12,738 nucleotides of DNA from CG2-30-44-17 sp964344725 (GTDB lineage Bacteria > Patescibacteriota > Gracilibacteria > UBA1369 > UBA12470). The stretch lies in assembly GCA_964344725.1 (NCBI GenBank), contig CAYFOI010000033.1, positions 1-12,738 of the forward strand, given 5' to 3'. Position 1 is the first letter of the stretch. Each line of letters starts with the position of its first letter. A program made the translations under genes and the position numbers. A model generated the notes under the pieces. The model worked only from the letters and a program-made list of their open reading frames with translations. It was not told where the DNA came from and searched no databases. Shown here in pieces: positions 1-5,809 of the stretch.

Positions 1-1
1 G

Positions 2-91
2 CTTACACTAAAGCAAATTTCGCATTTCTACGCACCCGAAAATGAACGGTCTCGAAACAGGGTCCAGGGTTGGCCTGTTAACGCACGTTGA
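2..91 (+). CDS. Possible 3' end of a gene entering from the left (29 codons)
   Basis: Frame 2 is open from the window edge to a TGA at 89-91. Its first 17 residues, ending in PENERS, are encoded by the inverted repeat and are therefore also encoded at the right end, where the same frame stays open into antisense tRNA-Thr. This makes it a candidate C-terminus of a repeated gene, perhaps a recombinase of another element. A second frame is also open across the repeat and stops at TGA 43-45 (tail FAFLRTRK), so the true frame is uncertain. No domain is visible. Confidence 0.25.
   Translation, partial: LTLKQISHFYAPENERSRNRVQGWPVNAR
4..53 (+). repeat. Left copy of 50-bp perfect terminal inverted repeat
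   Basis: Bases 4-53 are the exact reverse complement of 12689-12738. Identity stops at base 54 (gaaaca here, against tccatg on the other side). Because the right copy runs to the last base of the window, the true repeat may be longer outward. Possible explanations are two dispersed copies of a repeated 3' gene end, the ends of an invertible or mobile segment, or contig breakage at a repeat. The sequence alone does not decide between them. Confidence 0.95.
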
Positions 92-167
92 ATATGAGGT
101 TCTAGAAACTTTACAGGGGACTAAGGCCGAAGTATTCAAGCAATTTCTAGAAAAACATGGCAATTAA
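42..167 (+). CDS. Small 41-aa ORF upstream of the AAA-TOPRIM gene
   Basis: An ATG at 42 opens a 41-codon frame ending in TAA at 165-167, only 9 bases before the ATG of the large ATPase gene. The second half (VEYEVLETLQGTKAEVF... ending in EKHGN) reads like a genuine amphipathic helix. The first four codons lie in the inverted repeat, and the frame is blocked upstream by TAA at 9-11. It could be a real small protein translated with the ATPase, or the remnant of a longer gene cut when the repeat arrived. No Shine-Dalgarno is present. The in-frame CTAGAA sequence occurs twice, 45 bases apart. Function not recognised. Confidence 0.35.
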   Translation: MNGLETGSRVGLLTHVEYEVLETLQGTKAEVFKQFLEKHGN

Positions 168-176
168 AAATAAATA

Positions 177-2090
177 ATGAGCACACTAACAGTCACACTA
201 AATAATAACTACAAATCCTTCTCAAAAGGATTTAACTTTGAGTTTAACGGTAATTTAATAATCCTTTCAGGAGTAAACGGGAGTGGGAAATCACATCTGA
301 TTGACGTCATACACGGACAAATTGGGAATAGCATAAAACACCCACTAAACAACACTATAGTGCTAGACGAAGTAAGTCTTTCGGCAAGCGATGTAATATA
401 CAGGTCTTTTAAAGAAAATGTGAGTATCCCAGAATTGACGGCATCTAAAATAGACACCCAAATAAATTCAAGAAATCAAGCCTGGGTACATTATTCTAAG
501 TCCTCACTCGATTATAAACATCCAGAATGCATTAAATTTTCTCGTTCTTGTATCCAAGCAAAAAAAATACTCATAGATGAATTTGGAGAAGAACAGTTCA
601 ATAAAAAAGCAATTTCAGAAAAAGAAGTTAAAGATGCAATGCCCAATGAATTCATATGGCGTTCTGATGATTTATTCGCAAACTTTATAGGAGAAATTTT
701 TTTCAACTATGCCTATGTTGTATCTCAAAAAGAACAAGAGGCTGGCAAAAAAGGGGTCAAATTTGATCCAAGCACACTTAGTACCCCTCCTTGGGTTGAC
801 TTAAATAACCTATTCAAAGAATTAAAATTAGATTACAGGTTCAAAGAAAATTATGAACTAAATGGATTTGAGATAAACGAACAACCCCAATTATATCCTT
901 TGACTGAAGATGGAGTAATAAATGAAGGCACCCCTCGGCAACTTTCTGACCTGTCTGATGGGGAAAAAGCTATAATATCTTTTGCATTTGCATCACTAAG
1001 TGGAGTACAGAAAGAAGAAAAGAAAATTTTATTACTAGATGAGTATGACGCGACCCTAAATCCTTCTTTAATAGAAATGTTCTTCAAGATCTTAGATAAA
1101 TACTTTATATCAAAAGGAATCCCCGTAATACTTGCCACTCACTCAACCGCCACCATTGCACTCGCGCCTGAATACACTAGTTTTTATGAAGTATTTAAGG
1201 AGAAGAAAGATCACCCCAGAATACTTGAGATAAATCGGGAACAGTACAAAGACTTACAAAAGGTACATAAACAATTCTACAAGGAAATTGAGAGTCGAGA
1301 AGTTTATATCAAAAAAATACAAGAAGAAAATGAAGCATTAAAAAAGAATATCGAAGAATTAAATACAAAACGAAGTACAAGTGGCCCACCATTAATTATC
1401 ACAGAAGGAAAAACAGACTGGAAGCATCTCAAAAAAGCATTAGAACGGCTTGAGGAGTTCAAAGATCTAGAGGTTGAATTTCACGAATATACGAGTGATA
1501 TGGGGGATAAAGAATTATTAAAAATTTGCAAAACCTTTTCAAGAATAGTTCAGCCACGAACAATAATTTGTGTTTTTGACAGGGACAACCCAGAAATAAC
1601 AAAAGAGCACGAAGGGCAAGAATACAAAGATTGGGGAGGAAACGTAATATCTTTTTGCCTACCGGCTTTAAGTAGTAGAGATTTTGATGAAATATCTATC
1701 GAACATTACTACATGGATGCAAACATAAAAACTACAGATAAAAACGGTAGAAGGCTTTTCTTGGGAGAAGAGTTTTTATTGAATGGAAATGGAAAAGACA
1801 AGCAATTCGAAATACCTTGGTCAAGAAAAAAAGAAAAGGAAAATGCAATTATAGATTCGGATGTCTATGATAGGAATGAAGATATAAAACATGAAACATC
1901 AGTGGCATTACCTAAAAGCCATTTTGCAGATTACATATACATAGGCGAGCCAGGTTTTGATAATTTTAACGTGGAGAATTTCAAATTGATATTCGAGGTT
2001 ATTCGTAAAATAGTAAATATTACATCACCACCAACAGAATTGGCACAAGAACCTGTATTTACCCCACCAACAAACCCCACACCACTTTAG
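177..2090 (+). CDS. OLD-like AAA/ABC ATPase-TOPRIM nuclease, candidate defence protein
   Basis: 637 aa. The N-terminal half is an ABC/SMC-type ATPase: Walker A G32-VNGSG-K38-S39, signature LSDGEK at about 259-264, Walker B ILLLDE with D288/E289, and H-loop histidine H322. A charged coiled coil spans about 360-400. The C-terminal part carries a TOPRIM signature: the acidic pair E410/D414 in ITEGKTD, then FDRD with D468 and D470. This order is that of OLD-family (overcoming lysogenization defect) nucleases and also fits fused PARIS-like AriA/AriB arrangements. In those families ATP binding or hydrolysis gates a metal-dependent nuclease, often in phage defence. A proline-rich tail (about 618-637) ends the protein. 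No UvrD-like helicase follows, so it is not a standard Gabija pair. The gene lies 9 bases after a small ORF and overlaps the convergent XRE gene by four bases. ATG at 177 has no Shine-Dalgarno. AT-rich composition and the recombinase downstream suggest it is mobile cargo. The biological target is inference. Confidence 0.85.
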   Translation: MSTLTVTLNNNYKSFSKGFNFEFNGNLIILSGVNGSGKSHLIDVIHGQIGNSIKHPLNNTIVLDEVSLSASDVIYRSFKENVSIPELTASKIDTQINSRNQAWVHYSKSSLDYKHPECIKFSRSCIQAKKILIDEFGEEQFNKKAISEKEVKDAMPNEFIWRSDDLFANFIGEIFFNYAYVVSQKEQEAGKKGVKFDPSTLSTPPWVDLNNLFKELKLDYRFKENYELNGFEINEQPQLYPLTEDGVINEGTPRQLSDLSDGEKAIISFAFASLSGVQKEEKKILLLDEYDATLNPSLIEMFFKILDKYFISKGIPVILATHSTATIALAPEYTSFYEVFKEKKDHPRILEINREQYKDLQKVHKQFYKEIESREVYIKKIQEENEALKKNIEELNTKRSTSGPPLIITEGKTDWKHLKKALERLEEFKDLEVEFHEYTSDMGDKELLKICKTFSRIVQPRTIICVFDRDNPEITKEHEGQEYKDWGGNVISFCLPALSSRDFDEISIEHYYMDANIKTTDKNGRRLFLGEEFLLNGNGKDKQFEIPWSRKKEKENAIIDSDVYDRNEDIKHETSVALPKSHFADYIYIGEPGFDNFNVENFKLIFEVIRKIVNITSPPTELAQEPVFTPPTNPTPL

Positions 2091-2308
2091 GCATCTACAA
2101 AAAAACCTATTTTCACCCCATACAACTTAGCAAACCTTTTAAGCTCCAACACGTCTACTCTCCTCTGGCAACTCTCGATTTTCGAAATGAATGATTGATG
2201 CACGCCTAACTTTTTAGCAACGTCAACTTGCGTGAAGCCGGCATTTTTTCTGGCTTTCACAAGTTTTTTAATCATTCCCCTATATTCGTTCGAATGGATT
2301 GTACTCAT
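2087..2308 (-). CDS. XRE-family HTH transcriptional repressor (73 aa)
   Basis: A compact Cro/C1-type helix-turn-helix protein. The segment FTQVDVAKKLGVHQSFISKI contains helices 2 and 3 of the HTH, followed by the typical ExxxRxxDVxELxRFAKLYGV continuation. The frame extends to 2344, but the codon there is TTG. I chose ATG at 2306-2308, which starts MSTIHSNE. A promoter with -35 TTGGGA (2339-2344), 17-base spacer and -10 TAGCAT (2316-2321) puts transcription start at or next to this ATG, so the mRNA is probably leaderless. The gene is convergent with the AAA-TOPRIM gene (four-base overlap) and divergent from the small secreted-protein gene. A palindrome lies between the divergent promoters, so autorepression and control of the divergent gene are likely. 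It could alternatively be the antitoxin-like half of a lost toxin pair, but no toxin gene is adjacent. Confidence 0.85.
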   Translation of the reverse strand: MSTIHSNEYRGMIKKLVKARKNAGFTQVDVAKKLGVHQSFISKIESCQRRVDVLELKRFAKLYGVKIGFFVDA

Positions 2309-2335
2309 TGTCAAAATGCTATATCCTGTTTTCGA

Positions 2336-2354
2336 ATATCCCAAAATGGGATAT
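2336..2354. promoter_or_regulatory. Palindromic operator, probably for the XRE repressor
   Basis: ATATCCCA-AAA-TGGGATAT is a perfect 8+3+8 inverted repeat. It overlaps the XRE gene's -35 (2339-2344) on the minus strand and runs into the -10 (2352-2357) of the divergent gene on the plus strand. A third, imperfect half-site, ATATCCTG, lies at 2321-2328 beside the XRE -10. A dimer bound here would block both promoters. This is inference from position and symmetry. Confidence 0.7.
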
Positions 2355-2357
2355 AAT
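2352..2357 (+). promoter_or_regulatory. -10 box (TATAAT) of the small secreted-protein gene
   Basis: A perfect TATAAT lies 38 bases before the ATG at 2396 and shares bases with the right arm of the operator palindrome. The -35 is weak (TTTTCG-like, about 2329-2334), which would suit a regulated promoter. Confidence 0.6.
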
Positions 2358-2395
2358 AAGGTTGCAAGTCAATAATTCCTAACCCCCCAAACCCT

Positions 2396-2770
2396 ATGAA
2401 GAAAAAAATCCTAATAGGTATCGGTATCTTCTTTTTCCTCCTAGTAATGCTTTACTCATGCGCACCTGGCATAGAGGAAGGAGGAGCATTTGATACGGCC
2501 GCAAAGGAAAGGTTCGCAACAATACTAGAAAGCTCACCTGAGTTAAATTCCATCACTTGTTTGGATAATGTATGTAATTCAGTCGCTTATTTCGACTACA
2601 ACACTGTCCCTGACGATCTGGAATTTGTTGTTGGAACAAATGCTTCAACTTTCTCAACCTTCAAAAAAGAGGAATTGGGGGCAAGTCACGTAACCATTAT
2701 TGCAACATACAACGGTTCAACCATCCTCACATACAACGCAAGCTCCGGGACAGTAGATGATTGCGAATAA
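2396..2770 (+). CDS. Small secreted or lipoprotein-like protein, function unknown
   Basis: 124 aa. The N-terminus is a clear export signal: KKK, then a hydrophobic stretch ILIGIGIFFFLLVMLYS, then C22. LYSC resembles a lipobox, although tyrosine at -2 is unusual, so it may be a lipoprotein or an uncleaved membrane-anchored protein. The mature part is small and polar with one internal cysteine pair (C-L-D-N-V-C, about residues 55-60) and another Cys near the C-terminus. A disulfide is therefore possible outside the cell. No known domain is recognised. The gene is transcribed divergently from the XRE repressor, whose operator covers its promoter, so its expression is probably switched by the element. 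There is no Shine-Dalgarno before ATG 2396. Possible roles such as superinfection exclusion or surface modification are guesses. Confidence 0.7.
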   Translation: MKKKILIGIGIFFFLLVMLYSCAPGIEEGGAFDTAAKERFATILESSPELNSITCLDNVCNSVAYFDYNTVPDDLEFVVGTNASTFSTFKKEELGASHVTIIATYNGSTILTYNASSGTVDDCE

Positions 2771-2820
2771 TTCTGGAATTGACCGCTAAAGCAAGCCAAA
2801 ATCTGAGATTTTTCCAGAAT
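2770..2820. promoter_or_regulatory. Nested palindromes upstream of the HTH gene
   Basis: The outer arms ATTCTGGAA (2770-2778) and TTCCAGAAT (2812-2820) are perfect complements 33 bases apart. Inside and abutting the right arm is a 15-base palindrome AAAATCT-G-AGATTTT (2798-2812) that covers the -35 zone of the downstream promoter. It may be an operator, or a weak terminator for the upstream gene. Confidence 0.45.
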
Positions 2821-2827
2821 AAATCGG

Positions 2828-2833
2828 TATAAT
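2828..2833 (+). promoter_or_regulatory. -10 box (TATAAT) of a leaderless HTH gene
   Basis: A perfect TATAAT ends six bases before the ATG at 2840, so transcription should begin at or next to the start codon. The -35 zone (2805-2810, gagatt) is poor and lies in a palindrome. Confidence 0.65.
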
Positions 2834-2839
2834 ACGAGT

Positions 2840-3421
2840 ATGACAAAGCCCACGACACAACACGAAAGAGCAAAAGAAGGTATGAAAAGACCTCAAACCA
2901 AACAGAAGTATCAAGGCATATTCATTGCCTATGTAGAAGGCCAGAGTGCTCAGAAAGTCGCTAAACGGTTCAGAGTAAGCGTTTCTACCGTATATGCGGC
3001 TCTGGATGCCATGAAACAGGACCTACCCGCTCAAGAGAACCCCATATACTTAAATTTGCTCGTAGAGGCCGCTAGAAGACGCATAGCTTTACTACATGAA
3101 GAGGTTCAGGAGCTTCGCGAACTCAAAAACAGGGCCACCGATTCAAAGAAACTGGCCTTCTATCCCCATTTAACCAAACTTCTAACTGAACTCCGCAAAG
3201 AAGAAGAAAGACTAGAAAGACTTTGGGGGGTAACCGAAAACAGCAAATTAAAGGTAGAAATAGACCAAGGATACGCCTTGTCCGGGGAAAGAATGGCCGA
3301 AATGGCCAGGCTCTTAGAAAAATATTCAACCCCAAAACTAGACAAGCCACTTCCCCAACACACTATGGAAGCACAACTGGCAAATATAGGAAGACCTGGT
3401 CTAGCACACAACGGTAATTAA
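2840..3421 (+). CDS. HTH and coiled-coil protein, small-terminase-like
   Basis: 193 aa. Residues about 24-57 form a helix-turn-helix of the resolvase/terminase-small-subunit type (YVEGQSAQKVAKRFRVSVST at its core). Residues about 72-129 are a long charged helix, probably a coiled coil (RRRIALLHEEVQELRELKNR), ending in ERLERLWGV. A short, less ordered tail follows. This architecture is common among phage small terminase subunits and other element-encoded DNA-recognition proteins. No large terminase lies nearby, so packaging is not supported, and a regulator or an element maintenance/excision factor is equally possible. The mRNA is probably leaderless, since its -10 sits directly before the ATG. 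The next element genes follow in the same direction from their own promoter. Confidence 0.65.
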   Translation: MTKPTTQHERAKEGMKRPQTKQKYQGIFIAYVEGQSAQKVAKRFRVSVSTVYAALDAMKQDLPAQENPIYLNLLVEAARRRIALLHEEVQELRELKNRATDSKKLAFYPHLTKLLTELRKEEERLERLWGVTENSKLKVEIDQGYALSGERMAEMARLLEKYSTPKLDKPLPQHTMEAQLANIGRPGLAHNGN

Positions 3422-3422
3422 C

Positions 3423-3450
3423 TTGATTATCCCTTAAAATCCTATAAAAT
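3423..3450 (+). promoter_or_regulatory. Promoter of the recombinase operon
   Basis: TTGATT (3423-3428), a 16-base spacer and TAAAAT (3445-3450) form a reasonable sigma-70 type promoter. It would start transcription near 3457, giving a leader of about 60 bases before the 63-aa ORF. Confidence 0.5.
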
Positions 3451-3479
3451 ATAAGTAAACCTAAAAACTAATTTACACA

Positions 3480-3525
3480 GGCCTCGACCCCGGGGCCGCA
3501 AACGTAAAAGCGTTTTATGGTTTGC
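3480..3525 (+). promoter_or_regulatory. Structured GC-rich leader covering the start of the 63-aa ORF
   Basis: A GC island in an AT-rich region can fold as GGCCTC (3480-3485) with GGGGCC (3492-3497). Directly after it, AAACG (3500-3504) can pair with CGTTT (3511-3515), leaving the ATG at 3517 just outside. Alternatively GCAAAC (3498-3503) can pair with GTTTGC (3520-3525), burying the ATG in the loop or stem base. The two lower folds exclude each other, which could regulate translation. It may instead be a DNA site for the recombinase. Neither role is shown. Confidence 0.4.
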
Positions 3526-3708
3526 CAGACTCAGAAAATAAAAGGATATAAATACACAATTGATGAACGTAATCACGTCATTTGTGAAGGAGAGGACCTA
3601 GGGTCAGAAGAAGAAATTCTAAAAGAATTCGCCAATGTGGTGAACTTAATCAATCTATTCCGTAAAGTATCCCCGAATGCCCTATCAAGACAAATACAAG
3701 AAAACTAG
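3517..3708 (+). CDS. Small acidic protein upstream of, and overlapping, the recombinase
   Basis: 63 aa, ending in TAG at 3706-3708, 32 bases inside the recombinase gene, so the two are probably translationally coupled. The middle (YTIDERNHVICEGEDLGSEE) is acidic, and the C-terminal half (EEILKEFANVVNLINLFRKV) is a good amphipathic helix. No motif identifies it. Placement directly before a serine recombinase suggests an accessory role such as directionality control, or simply a short co-transcribed gene. Start ATG 3517 has no Shine-Dalgarno and is bordered by potential hairpins. Confidence 0.6.
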   Translation: MVCQTQKIKGYKYTIDERNHVICEGEDLGSEEEILKEFANVVNLINLFRKVSPNALSRQIQEN

Positions 3709-5281
3709 ATCAGAGAAATATGTCATTTATGCACGGAAATCAACAGAGGATGAAGAAAGGCAAATAAGGTCAATTGGAGACCAAATCGACGATTGTAAAG
3801 AGATTGCCAAAGATCTAGAGCTTGATTATGACGAAAGCGAAATAATTCAAGAAAGTAGATCTGCCCGGAAAATGAATAATAGACCTGAATTTTTAAGGAT
3901 GATTGATGGGCTCAAAAGTGGAAAGTGGGGTGGGATCATAGCATGGCATCCAGACAGGTTATCCAGGAATGCTTACGAATCGGGGGTCATAGTTCAAATG
4001 CTTGATGATAAAGAGATAATTGATATGGAATTTCCTAATTATAGATTTCACAATGATTCAACAGGAAAAGAGCACTTAGCAATGGAGTTCGCTAGAAGCA
4101 AAGGTTATTCAGATCATTTAAGTGATAGTGTGAAGCGTGGCATGAAAAATACTAGCAAAGATGGTAAGTGGGTATTTGGCAAACCAAAGTTTGGATACAG
4201 AAAGATACGTCAATCGGATAAAGTGTTTGATCCGAACAGGGATTACGTGGTTCCACATGAAACCGATTTTTATCTGTTAAGACATGCCTTTGAAATGCGA
4301 CTTGAACACAGGTCTTATACAGAAATTGCAAAATGGATGAATGAAAACGGAGCCTCTCAGAAGATCACAAAACAAAAACTCCAAAAATATCTCTCGGACC
4401 CATATTATTATGGACGCTATATAGTCCACCGTAAAAGTGGTGAAACAGATAAATACAATCTACCGGAGCTCTACGACTTTCAACCAGTAATTAGTGAAGA
4501 AGACTGGCTAGAAGTACAGAAGGTTAATAAGGCAAGAAGTCAGGGGCGAGCTCCCCGAAAAAAGTGGCCACTTGCTGGTAAAGTAATTTGTAGTGCCTGT
4601 GGGAACGTTCGTTATCCAAACGCACCAGGCAATAAAGGCATAGTACATTTCACCTGCCAGACGAAAGGATGCAATGAAAAAGGAGGTGCAAACATGAAAA
4701 ATGTCATATATCCGACAATTCAAAAAGTATTGGCGAATGGCTTGAAATTCAACGAAACAGATTACAAAAAATATCTATACGCTTTTAAAAAATATCTGGG
4801 TGATGAGGAAGTAAAAATAGAATATACAAAACGTAGTACAATCTCAAAAAGAGAACATGCAAAAAAAGAACGAGGTATAGTTATGGAACAAATGGCAAGC
4901 ATCGCACATAAACATGGAGAAATAGAAGAAGAAATATACAAGAACTTGAGTCAAAAAGCACAAAGTTTAAAGAAAGCAATAAAGGGGTATGACGAACGTT
5001 TAACAGAACTCAATCAAGATGACGCGTCACTTGCAGAATCATTTGAGGACTTTCTCGAACTGTCCAGAAACGCCTATAGTTATTGGAAAATGGCAAATAT
5101 GGACAAAAAACGCCAAATTGCAGAGATTCTTTTCTCGAACCTCGTTGTTAGTAAGCAAAAAGTAGTATCTTTAACCTTAAATGAGCCGTTTGAAACGTGG
5201 ATACAACGAAAAAACGTCCTATCTGGTCGGGGTGACTGGACTCGAACCAGCGACCTCACGGTCCCAAACCGTGCGCACTAG
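3677..5281 (+). CDS. Large serine recombinase (integrase) whose 3' end lies in tRNA-Pro
   Basis: 534 aa, the usual size for large serine integrases. The resolvase domain (about 13-160) shows YARKS with nucleophile S22 and WHPDRLSRN with D93, R94 and R97. The recombinase domain follows (about 165-290; FGYRKI... and a PYYYGRYI segment), then a zinc ribbon with C305, C308, C327 and C332. A coiled coil spans about 390-450, and a short C-terminal tail ends the protein. The gene enters the tRNA-Pro gene at base 5224 from its 3' end, and residues 516-534 (GRGDWTRTSDL... ending in NRAH) are antisense tRNA sequence, with the stop TAG at 5279-5281 inside the tRNA. The integrase has therefore almost certainly inserted its element at this tRNA and borrowed a C-terminus from it. 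Start ATG 3677 overlaps the 63-aa ORF. No long second copy of the tRNA 3' end was found on the left, as expected for serine integrases, which need little att homology. Confidence 0.93.
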   Translation: MPYQDKYKKTRSEKYVIYARKSTEDEERQIRSIGDQIDDCKEIAKDLELDYDESEIIQESRSARKMNNRPEFLRMIDGLKSGKWGGIIAWHPDRLSRNAYESGVIVQMLDDKEIIDMEFPNYRFHNDSTGKEHLAMEFARSKGYSDHLSDSVKRGMKNTSKDGKWVFGKPKFGYRKIRQSDKVFDPNRDYVVPHETDFYLLRHAFEMRLEHRSYTEIAKWMNENGASQKITKQKLQKYLSDPYYYGRYIVHRKSGETDKYNLPELYDFQPVISEEDWLEVQKVNKARSQGRAPRKKWPLAGKVICSACGNVRYPNAPGNKGIVHFTCQTKGCNEKGGANMKNVIYPTIQKVLANGLKFNETDYKKYLYAFKKYLGDEEVKIEYTKRSTISKREHAKKERGIVMEQMASIAHKHGEIEEEIYKNLSQKAQSLKKAIKGYDERLTELNQDDASLAESFEDFLELSRNAYSYWKMANMDKKRQIAEILFSNLVVSKQKVVSLTLNEPFETWIQRKNVLSGRGDWTRTSDLTVPNRAH

Positions 5282-5300
5282 CCAACTGTGCTACACCCCG
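5224..5300 (-). tRNA. tRNA-Pro (UGG)
   Basis: A full cloverleaf on the minus strand: acceptor CGGGGTG (5294-5300) pairs with CACCCCG (5228-5234), then discriminator A and encoded CCA (5224-5226). The anticodon stem is CACGG/CCGTG with loop TTTGGGA, giving anticodon TGG at 5264-5266. The T-arm is CTGG-TTCGAGT-CCAG. Its 3' end points at the mobile element and its promoter lies on the chromosome side. It is intact and thus presumably functional after integration. Confidence 0.97.
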
Positions 5301-5325
5301 ACGATTTTTCAAAAATAGCTCCAAG

Positions 5326-5354
5326 AGTATATGAAACGGAAGTAGAATTGTCAA
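5326..5354 (-). promoter_or_regulatory. Promoter of tRNA-Pro
   Basis: On the minus strand TTGACA (5349-5354), a 17-base spacer and TATACT (5326-5331) form a near-consensus promoter about 25 bases before the tRNA. It lies inside the inverted repeat that follows the stop codon of the upstream operon. Confidence 0.85.
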
Positions 5355-5374
5355 TTTGGGTTTATTCTTCCGTT
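5335..5374 (-). terminator. Inverted repeat after the repeat-protein operon, possible terminator
   Basis: AACGGAAG (5335-5342) and CTTCCGTT (5367-5374) are perfect 8-base arms starting four bases past the TAG stop at 5378-5380. The 24-base loop contains the tRNA-Pro -35. There is no T-run directly after the stem, so termination is uncertain and readthrough into tRNA-Pro is possible. Confidence 0.35.
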
Positions 5375-5377
5375 ACT

Positions 5378-5809
5378 CTATTCCGCTGAGGGGGGAGCCG
5401 TCGATAGTTCTTGCCACTTAGCTTGGGCAGCAATAAATGCATCGGTACTACCCAAAGCTGTATATGCAGTCATAGCATATGTGTAATATTCTTTGGCTTT
5501 CTCGATATTGCCTTGAGCGCTATAAGCATCAGCAAGTGCTTCTGCATTATGGCCATCTACTTTGTCGCCTTCGTTTTGAAGAGCATGTAAGTTTTCACGA
5601 TATTCAATAACAAGCACAGCATCTCCCGCAGCCTCAGCCTGCGTCGCAAGTCCTTGTAGTACATCATGATGTTCCTGATAAGCAGATTGCCATTCTTCGG
5701 ACTCATGATCTCCTTCTGCTCCTCCCGCTGCCGCATAAGCCTCTTGAACGCGTATCAAATCTTCGGCGGTAAACGTTTCTGTAGCACCGGCTGGCGCTTC
5801 TACTCCCAC
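5378..5809 (-). CDS. TPR-like repeat ORF, probably the frameshifted tail of the large repeat protein
   Basis: 143 codons from a GTG at 5807-5809, which overlaps the end of the 1398-aa frame by ten bases in the -1 frame. The protein repeats a unit also seen twice at the end of the large protein: W..AY..HH..L..LA, then I.YRE....L, then DG.NAE.LADAY..QG....A..YY..AM. Even the linker (QEAYAAAGGAEG) matches the linker between the large protein's own last two units (SSAYEAMGGGTEG). The simplest reading is one protein of about 1540 aa broken by a one-base indel, either a true mutation or an assembly error. Reinitiation at the overlapping GTG is the alternative. There is no Shine-Dalgarno before the GTG and no classical slippery heptamer. 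Acidic, no signal peptide, function unknown. Confidence 0.65.
   Translation of the reverse strand: MGVEAPAGATETFTAEDLIRVQEAYAAAGGAEGDHESEEWQSAYQEHHDVLQGLATQAEAAGDAVLVIEYRENLHALQNEGDKVDGHNAEALADAYSAQGNIEKAKEYYTYAMTAYTALGSTDAFIAAQAKWQELSTAPPSAE

Larger units (their letters stand above)
54..5223. mobile_element. Probable tRNA-Pro-integrated element (left limit uncertain)
   Basis: The right limit is fixed by the recombinase gene running into the 3' end of tRNA-Pro. The contents from the AAA-TOPRIM gene through the recombinase are AT-rich compared with the genes right of 5300, and they are of accessory type: nuclease-like ATPase, XRE repressor, secreted protein, HTH protein, integrase. The left limit is placed after the inverted repeat only for lack of a better mark. 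The element may extend beyond the window. Confidence 0.65.

Noticed and set aside
54..176. Duplicate of the tRNA-Pro 3' end as the left attachment site
   Set aside because: I looked for the tRNA acceptor/T-arm sequence here and near 3480 and found only short partial resemblances. No att site can be assigned.
209..1138. Minus-strand frames of 64-95 codons opposite the ATPase gene
   Set aside because: They lie wholly within a well-supported coding gene, have no recognisable motif, and are explained as antisense shadows.
177..2344. Gabija system, or toxin-antitoxin pair
   Set aside because: There is no UvrD-like helicase after the ATPase, and no toxin-like gene beside the XRE protein.
2309..2344. 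Upstream TTG start for the XRE gene
   Set aside because: The extra residues would be read through the operator, while the ATG at 2308 is matched by a promoter spaced for a leaderless transcript.
3123..3417. Alternative frames on both strands over the HTH gene
   Set aside because: The 193-aa frame has a clear HTH and promoter; the alternatives have no recognisable protein features.
2840..3421. Prophage packaging gene (small terminase) as firm call
   Set aside because: Only the HTH plus coiled-coil shape supports it; no large terminase, portal or capsid gene is present.
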